From positions 1 through 23,470 of the IMG/VR virus record IMGVR_UViG_3300034375_006907: 23,470 nucleotides of DNA; one strand, given 5' to 3'. The notes under the pieces were generated by a model. It did not search any database and was not told the DNA's origin. It worked only from the letters and a program-made list of their open reading frames with translations. Source of the stretch: a virus. Below, piece after piece: positions 19,842-23,470 of the stretch (position 1 is the first letter of the stretch; each line of letters begins with the position of its first letter). The position numbers were made by a program, and so were the translations under genes.

Positions 19842-20174
19842 TCAGCGACGGGGGCCGTCAACCAGCTCGTAGAACACGCCGCCCACGGTGCCAGCAGACA
19901 GGGCGTAGGAGACGTTGTTGTCAGCGTTGCAGAGAGCGCCACGGATGTGGCCGATCACCACGCCGTTGGGATCAGCGTCGGCAGCCTGGAGAACCAGGGT
20001 CTCGCCGCCCAGAGTCACGGTAGCGTCGCCACCGACCAGAGCCACACAGATCACGCGGATGGTCTTAGCGTGAGCCAGGGTGGTAGCAGCGGCGGTAGGG
20101 GTCACGGTGATTTCGCACTCAGCGTCAAGGTTAAAACCTTCGCGAGGGAACATTCCAGTAGAACGTGCAGCCAT
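19842..20174 (-). CDS. Decoration-like virion protein, paralogue B (110 aa)
   Basis: The 110-aa product begins MAARSTGMFPREGFNLDAEC and ends GVFYELVDGPRR. It shares its first 17 residues almost exactly, the DPNGV..xHxRG motif (DADPNGVVIGHIRGA) and the C-terminal 'F.EL.DG..R' with the next upstream gene, so the two are paralogues. Predicted structure is mostly beta, with no Cys pattern or enzyme motif. Position next to the major capsid gene, small size and strong codon bias suggest an abundant capsid decoration or cement protein, which is inference. A late motif lies 61 nt upstream, with a possible leader hairpin (20206-20227), and a terminator follows. Confidence 0.7.
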   Translation of the reverse strand: MAARSTGMFPREGFNLDAECEITVTPTAAATTLAHAKTIRVICVALVGGDATVTLGGETLVLQAADADPNGVVIGHIRGALCNADNNVSYALSAGTVGGVFYELVDGPRR

Positions 20175-20233
20175 TTGAAATACCTAGAAAGTAGGGGTTA
20201 GGGTTGAGCCCGACCAACGCGAGGCTCGATAAC

Positions 20234-20243
20234 TTAGAGTACC
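20234..20243 (-). promoter_or_regulatory. Late motif before the 110-aa decoration gene
   Basis: GGTACTCTAA on the minus strand in the context TGATCGGTACTCTAAG, where the TGA is the stop of the 128-aa gene. A of CTA is 61 nt from the ATG at 20174, the longest spacing of the set; a GAGCC/GGCTC stem lies between. Confidence 0.5.
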
Positions 20244-20245
20244 GA

Positions 20246-20632
20246 TCAGCGGGCAACGCCGTCACACAGCTCGATGAACATGCCATCGAAGGTAACGTCG
20301 CCAGGGGTGCCTGTTGTGCCAGTAGAAGCAGTCACGGTGTACTGGATAACATTGGTGGCACGGCCATAGCCGCGATGATGTGCGATGTAGACGCCGTTGG
20401 GATCCACCTGAGCGGGATCAACAGCAAAAACGTCACCACCAATCTGGTAGGTCAGAGTAGCAGCGGTGTAGTCGCCAGTAGGAGCGGTTTCCGTCAGGCC
20501 AACAACGATCACTCGCAGGGTGCGGATCGTGTTCAGGGAAACAGGCGCCTGTTCGGCGGAAGCCGTAACTTCAAAAGCGTTGTCAAGGTTAAAACCTTCA
20601 CGGGGGAAGATCCCCTCAGAACGAGCAGCCAT
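20246..20632 (-). CDS. Decoration-like virion protein, paralogue A (128 aa)
   Basis: The 128-aa product begins MAARSEGIFPREGFNLDNAF. It contains VDPNGVYIAHHRGYGRATNV and ends FIELCDGVAR, matching the 110-aa neighbour at both ends and in the middle. It is about 18 residues longer owing to insertions near residues 48-66 and 100-113. It is rich in beta-forming and Thr residues and has no transmembrane segment. It lies between the capsid gene terminator and its paralogue, so an abundant head-surface protein is likely. A late motif is 25 nt upstream. It could instead be a major tail protein, but the close duplication makes decoration more plausible. Confidence 0.7.
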   Translation of the reverse strand: MAARSEGIFPREGFNLDNAFEVTASAEQAPVSLNTIRTLRVIVVGLTETAPTGDYTAATLTYQIGGDVFAVDPAQVDPNGVYIAHHRGYGRATNVIQYTVTASTGTTGTPGDVTFDGMFIELCDGVAR

Positions 20633-20655
20633 AATAGGAGGGGCTAGTCAACAGT

Positions 20656-20665
20656 ATAGACTTCC
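20656..20665 (-). promoter_or_regulatory. Late motif before the 128-aa decoration gene
   Basis: GGAAGTCTAT on the minus strand (last base T instead of A/G), 25 nt from the ATG at 20632. It begins 7 bp after the T-tract of the capsid gene terminator. Confidence 0.55.
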
Positions 20666-20672
20666 GAGCATT

Positions 20673-20698
20673 AAAAAAGGGCCCCTCGAAAGGAGCCC
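20673..20698 (-). terminator. Intrinsic terminator after the major capsid gene
   Basis: A stem of four plus three base pairs with one mismatch (20698-20695 and 20693-20691 with 20679-20682 and 20684-20686), loop TTCG, followed by six T residues (20678-20673) on the minus strand. Confidence 0.8.
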
Positions 20699-20719
20699 CT
20701 GAAGGATCAACCTGATAGA

Positions 20720-21622
20720 TCAGGAAGGATCGAGGTTAGCGTTGAAGTCAGCGATACGAGCAGCAGCGCGGCCGTTGATCAGGGCCAGGCCACAGTACCA
20801 CTCAACACGGGTGATGAGCTGAGGCTGGTCGAAGGACTCACCCAGTTCACGCACGTTCACGCCACCGTTCTGAATGCCGGTGAGGTGGTCGTTGCCGAAG
20901 GAGACGACATAAGCGTCCTGACTGGTCACGTCGCTGTCGAGGATAGCCACGTTCTTGTGGTCGCGGTCCAGCTCGAGCACGGGCAGGCCAGCGTAGATCA
21001 TTTGCTGGTAACCGAACTCGTTACGGGAGATCTCGATCTGGGTGTTGGTGCGTGCTTGACGGCTCAGGGCGCGACGAGCAGACTTCGACATCACCAGGTA
21101 CTTGCGGCCGCCTTGTGCGTCCACGTTGTCGATGGCTTCGTCGAGGGTACCCAGGCTCAGAGCCTCACCAGCGCCGCCGCCGTTTTGGAAGTACTGGCTG
21201 GAGCCGGTGCCGATACGAGCGGCCAGGCCGTCGAACTCGGAGGGAGACTGGTTGCTGTCACCGTTGATGAACAGAGCTTCCCAAGCCAGACGCATTGCGC
21301 GGACGCGAGCCTGGATCTGGTAGGCCTTGGCTTCGGCGCCTTCGAGGTCCACGATAGCGCGGTCAACCTTGATGTCGCCACCGAAGAGCTTCAGGCTCTC
21401 GGACTGCTGGCTGACTTCAGCATAGCTCTCAGCCAGAGCGCCGTTGTAGTTACGGAATCCGACATCGGGCAGGCTCTCCTCACGCTTCCAGAACAGGCCG
21501 TTGCCTTCGATGGAGCGGAAGGGGAGAACAGACATGAGCTGACCAGCAGCAAGCTCAGTCACCACAGCCAATTCGGCGGGGGTCTTAGCGTGCTTCTGCG
21601 CTTCGAGCAGAGTAAGTGCCAT
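20720..21622 (-). CDS. Major capsid protein (HK97-fold type)
   Basis: The 300-aa product matches, by eye, a widespread phage major capsid family. It opens with EAQKHAKTPAELAVVTELAA (7-26) and VLPFRSIEGNGLFWKREESL (32-51), then PDVGFRNYNGALAESYAEVS, a segment DIKVDRAIVDLEG (83-95) and the long helix AKAYQIQARVRAMRLAWEAL (98-117). FINGDSNQSPSEFDGLAARI (118-137) is highly characteristic, and the C terminus is YCGLALINGRAAARIADFNA. It builds the icosahedral head after scaffold-guided assembly. The scaffold gene is upstream and decoration-like genes are downstream. Codons are strongly biased, as expected for the most abundant protein. A Shine-Dalgarno (AAGGA) lies 10 nt before the ATG, at the end of a leader of at least 130 nt. 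Confidence 0.88.
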   Translation of the reverse strand: MALTLLEAQKHAKTPAELAVVTELAAGQLMSVLPFRSIEGNGLFWKREESLPDVGFRNYNGALAESYAEVSQQSESLKLFGGDIKVDRAIVDLEGAEAKAYQIQARVRAMRLAWEALFINGDSNQSPSEFDGLAARIGTGSSQYFQNGGGAGEALSLGTLDEAIDNVDAQGGRKYLVMSKSARRALSRQARTNTQIEISRNEFGYQQMIYAGLPVLELDRDHKNVAILDSDVTSQDAYVVSFGNDHLTGIQNGGVNVRELGESFDQPQLITRVEWYCGLALINGRAAARIADFNANLDPS

Positions 21623-21772
21623 TGTTAAAAATCCTTAAAAGATGAAGGTGAAAAGGTTTGGGTGATTGAGCCGCCGAGCATCGCGCTCCTTGCCTCAGGA
21701 CACCCTGTCCAGTTCGCCTCATCACGAAACGACCCTTAAGGGTATCATCTATTGTAAGGTTACCTATTCATG
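21623..21772 (-). promoter_or_regulatory. Long leader of the major capsid gene
   Basis: This gap holds no gene. On the minus strand it has, in order: a degenerate late-like motif (GGTAACCTTA, 21764-21755), the 10-bp palindrome CCCTTAAGGG (21742-21733), a small hairpin GGACA/TGTCC (21710-21698) and the capsid gene ribosome-binding site. It is the longest untranslated leader in the window. It could hold the promoter or an mRNA-stabilising structure for the most abundant protein. Confidence 0.45.
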
Positions 21773-21795
21773 AAAAAAGGGGCCTCAAGGGCCCC
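21773..21795 (-). terminator. Intrinsic terminator after the scaffold gene
   Basis: Stem GGGGCC/GGCCCC (21795-21790 with 21784-21779), loop of 5 nt, six T residues (21778-21773) on the minus strand. Confidence 0.85.
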
Positions 21796-21826
21796 CGAAA
21801 GCATCAGACTCCGTACTTCTAGTATA

Positions 21827-22546
21827 TCAACCAAAAGCACGCTTGAAGAGCTCTTCACGGCTGAGAGAGGACAGATCCTCTGATGGCATACCATTAGCGT
21901 CGGTGCCGCCGTAACCAATACCAGCTCCAGCACCCTTGGCGCCCTTGAAGAAGGTGCCATAGATCGGGTGAACCTTGTAGCTAGCAATGAAGTCCTCTGC
22001 GGAGATACGCTTGCCAGACTCCTTGTCTAGGACAGGATCACCAGCTGCGTCAACGACAGTCAGGGAGCCATCAGCCTCCTGACGGAAACTGCCGCCAACT
22101 TGCTGAGCCATCATGTCGAAGAACGACACGCCATCGGCAGCGTCCGTGCGGCCACCAGCGGCATAGAACACCTTCTCAAGGGCGTACTTCTTCTGGTAGT
22201 CCTGCAGGGCAGCCTTAGCAGCTGCAGCCTCCTTAGCGGCTTCTTGAGCCTGAGCGGAGTACTTAGCTTCGATCGCTTCCTGAGCTGCACCAAAGTTAGC
22301 CTGCAGTGCAGCAGCTTCGGCAGCTTCCTTCTGCAGTTTGGTGTACTCGTCGGGATTAATCTCGGCAAAGCGCTCGAGCTGGGTCTTGGTGTCCTTCAGG
22401 TCACGTTCGTACTGCTTGCGAGCTTCGCGTTCAGCCTTGAGTGCCTTAAGGAGGTTCTCTGCTTCAGAACGAGGCATGAGGTCCTCGCCTGCTGCGGGGG
22501 TCGGAGCTTTGACTTCCGTCTCGGGAGTCGTGTTCTCGTCAGCCAT
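21827..22546 (-). CDS. Capsid scaffolding protein
   Basis: The 239-aa product has the build of a phage scaffold. It has a disordered acidic N terminus (MADENTTPETEVKAPTPAAG), then a long Ala/Glu/Lys-rich coiled coil (about 27-122; RSEAENLLKALKAEREARKQ, KEAAEAAALQANFGAAQEAI). A compact middle follows (YALEKVFYAAGGRTDAADGV) and a C-terminal segment ending SLSREELFKRAFG, which may contact the capsid protein. It lies directly before the major capsid gene, the normal place for a scaffold. There is no protease motif. A late motif is 42 nt upstream, with a perfect hairpin (22555-22571) between motif and ATG. Confidence 0.8.
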   Translation of the reverse strand: MADENTTPETEVKAPTPAAGEDLMPRSEAENLLKALKAEREARKQYERDLKDTKTQLERFAEINPDEYTKLQKEAAEAAALQANFGAAQEAIEAKYSAQAQEAAKEAAAAKAALQDYQKKYALEKVFYAAGGRTDAADGVSFFDMMAQQVGGSFRQEADGSLTVVDAAGDPVLDKESGKRISAEDFIASYKVHPIYGTFFKGAKGAGAGIGYGGTDANGMPSEDLSSLSREELFKRAFG

Positions 22547-22554
22547 GTATGTCG

Positions 22555-22596
22555 CCAGGCATCACGCCTGGTTGAAAGTTACGGCGTTAGTATGCC
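22555..22596 (-). promoter_or_regulatory. Late motif plus leader hairpin before the scaffold gene
   Basis: GGCATACTAA (22596-22587) on the minus strand starts right at the stop codon of the Cys-rich gene. A 6-bp hairpin CCAGGC/GCCTGG with a 5-nt loop (22571-22555) follows and ends 8 nt before the ATG at 22546. Confidence 0.55.
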
Positions 22597-23090
22597 TAAT
22601 CGTAAACAACTGAAACATCGTAGGGTGTCGCGATAGCACCCGAGGACGTATTAACGCTACAGCCAGGGGCGCCGATAACGACGGTCCTGAAAGCAGGACT
22701 ACCATCTACGCAGGCAAGGTACGTGATGACTGCAGTAGTGTTCTCCGTGCCAGAGCAGGTACCAAAGACCCCGGTGCCCTGAGTAGTTACCACGATCTCC
22801 GCTCCAGGCGCCAAGTCAGTAACCTGCCTCGAGTAAGGGGTGTTACCAAAATCAAAACAAAGAGTGGTATCGGGCGCACATGCAGCAGCATAGGTCGCGA
22901 AACTGACCTTCCAAAATACGGTCGCAGTCGCGGGTGTATCGCACAGGATTTCGCAGTCGCACGTCAAGGAATTAAAAATCCCTGACCCCTGACACGGATC
23001 AAGAGCATCATAGGCCTGGCCCTCGTTGGGGCCAAAAATACACCGCTTCTTCGGGGTGCAGTCATCCATGTTAGCGGCTGGCAGTGCCAT
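22596..23090 (-). CDS. Cys-rich hypothetical virion-region protein
   Basis: The 164-aa product starts MALPAANMDDCTPKKRCIFG and contains 11 cysteines (residues 11, 17, 33, 44, 46, 50, 71, 78, 112, 127, 144), including LTCDCEILCD. The C-terminal half is beta-rich (RQVTDLAPGAEIVVTTQGTG) and resembles a small beta-sandwich. No signal peptide is present, so the cysteines may bind metal or form disulphides after assembly. I recognise no family. It lies between the zinc-ribbon gene and the scaffold gene, with its ATG one base after the upstream stop codon, so it belongs to the head cluster and may be a head-joining or decoration component. Confidence 0.65.
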   Translation of the reverse strand: MALPAANMDDCTPKKRCIFGPNEGQAYDALDPCQGSGIFNSLTCDCEILCDTPATATVFWKVSFATYAAACAPDTTLCFDFGNTPYSRQVTDLAPGAEIVVTTQGTGVFGTCSGTENTTAVITYLACVDGSPAFRTVVIGAPGCSVNTSSGAIATPYDVSVVYD

Positions 23091-23091
23091 G

Positions 23092-23454
23092 TCAGCGGCT
23101 CCACTTCTTTAAGGGGCATAACGCATCGGGATTACCGCCGATCCATGTCTTAGCCTCCATAAAACAGCCGCACTCGCTGCAGCGCTTAGAATCTTCAATG
23201 AAAGCGGGACATGATTTACAGGTGTCGTAACGCTCCTTTCGAACCTCCTTTGAGACTTTCCCGTTCAGCACCGCCTGGCCAGCCGTCTTCAGAAGCCCGC
23301 CAGCTATCTTGCCAGCAGACGCATTAACTTTCTTGGCGTGCTCGGGTCTTTTGGAGGCAGCCGCCATTAAAGTCAGGTGCCTTTCTTGTGGCCATGCAGA
23401 GCAAGGGCCTGTCGGATACGTTCCTGCGGACTTAAGTTCCTCGCTGATGTTCAT
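23092..23454 (-). CDS. Zinc-ribbon protein, start uncertain
   Basis: The frame from the ATG at 23454 gives 120 aa. The C-terminal half carries a Cys cluster: ERYDTCKSCPAFIEDSKRCS, then ECGCFMEAKTWIGG and CPLKKW. The CxxC, CxxCxC and final CP spacing suggests a zinc ribbon found in many small phage proteins. The middle is Ala/Lys-rich (KKVNASAGKIAGGLLKTAGQ). The reading frame is open to the window edge, so the true start may lie outside; a later ATG at 23367 (MAAASKRPEHAKKVNASAGK) is also possible. Function unknown. It precedes the Cys-rich gene by one base. Confidence 0.6.
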   Translation of the reverse strand: MNISEELKSAGTYPTGPCSAWPQERHLTLMAAASKRPEHAKKVNASAGKIAGGLLKTAGQAVLNGKVSKEVRKERYDTCKSCPAFIEDSKRCSECGCFMEAKTWIGGNPDALCPLKKWSR

Positions 23455-23470
23455 TTCCAACCAAAAGCTG

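Noticed and set aside
20885-21628. A 247-codon plus-strand open frame opposite the capsid gene
   Set aside because: It is a mirror of the G/C-ended codons of the major capsid gene; the protein is repetitive and unlike any family.
21755-21764. A late motif before the major capsid gene
   Set aside because: GGTAACCTTA breaks the CTA core and lies about 130 nt from the ATG, so I left it out of the motif count.
1-23470. tRNA genes, integrase or attachment sites
   Set aside because: I saw no cloverleaf-like sequence, no recombinase motif and no repeated tRNA end; nothing here supports a temperate lifestyle.

Overview
This window looks like about 23 kb of a tailed double-stranded DNA bacteriophage, most likely one that infects cyanobacteria (Synechococcus or a relative). 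The evidence is: an HK97-fold type major capsid protein next to a coiled-coil scaffold; long tail-fibre genes with module styles I associate with cyanophages; several tiny proteins of cyanophage type (including a DUF6321-like protein); a two-domain glucosaminidase/C39-peptidase lysin; and many start codons without a Shine-Dalgarno sequence, as is common in cyanobacteria. There is no tRNA, rRNA, integrase, transposase or CRISPR array. Family assignments come from reading motifs by eye; no database search was run.

Layout. (1) 1-2557, minus strand: early or middle genes. These are a small basic protein, a Sak-like (DUF1071) single-strand annealing protein, a sigma-70-family sigma factor, an OB-fold single-stranded DNA-binding protein and a truncated gene at the window edge, with tandem terminators and recognisable promoters between them. 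(2) 2558-2698: a divergent control region with an iteron-like array of ATCGGAT boxes next to AT-rich DNA, a good candidate for a replication origin and operator. (3) 2699-6354, plus strand: a replication initiator-like protein, a DnaB-type helicase, a hypothetical protein and a free-standing HNH endonuclease. (4) 6351-13765, minus strand: a hypothetical protein, the lysin and three fibre-type genes (1022, 136 and 826 aa). (5) 13829-14731, plus strand: four small genes, two of them membrane proteins. (6) 14746-16783, minus strand: eight small genes encoding basic, membrane or coiled-coil proteins. (7) 16834-23454, minus strand: a 972-aa virion protein, two paralogous decoration-like proteins, the major capsid protein, the scaffold, a Cys-rich protein and a zinc-ribbon protein.

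The most interesting signal is a 10-bp motif, GGHANWCTAR. It stands upstream of at least 12 genes, nearly all virion or lysis genes, always in the orientation of the gene and usually 13-30 nt from the start codon. Four consecutive tail/lysis genes have exactly 20 nt between the motif and the ATG. It switches strand when the genes do, and I see none upstream of the early genes. I infer that it is the phage's late promoter, probably read by the phage-encoded sigma factor. At two of these sites (plus one degenerate site) the motif runs directly into an intrinsic terminator whose U-tract touches the start codon. This suggests that upstream transcripts stop there while new transcripts start inside the hairpin and escape it. 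Early genes instead carry sigma-70 type promoters (TTGACA-18-TACAAT before the sigma gene, TTGACC-18-TATACT before the initiator) or extended -10 boxes of the form TGGTATAnT.

The genes fit a simple programme. Host polymerase transcribes the replication, recombination and sigma genes. The sigma factor then redirects polymerase to the motif-bearing late genes for head, tail fibre and lysis proteins.
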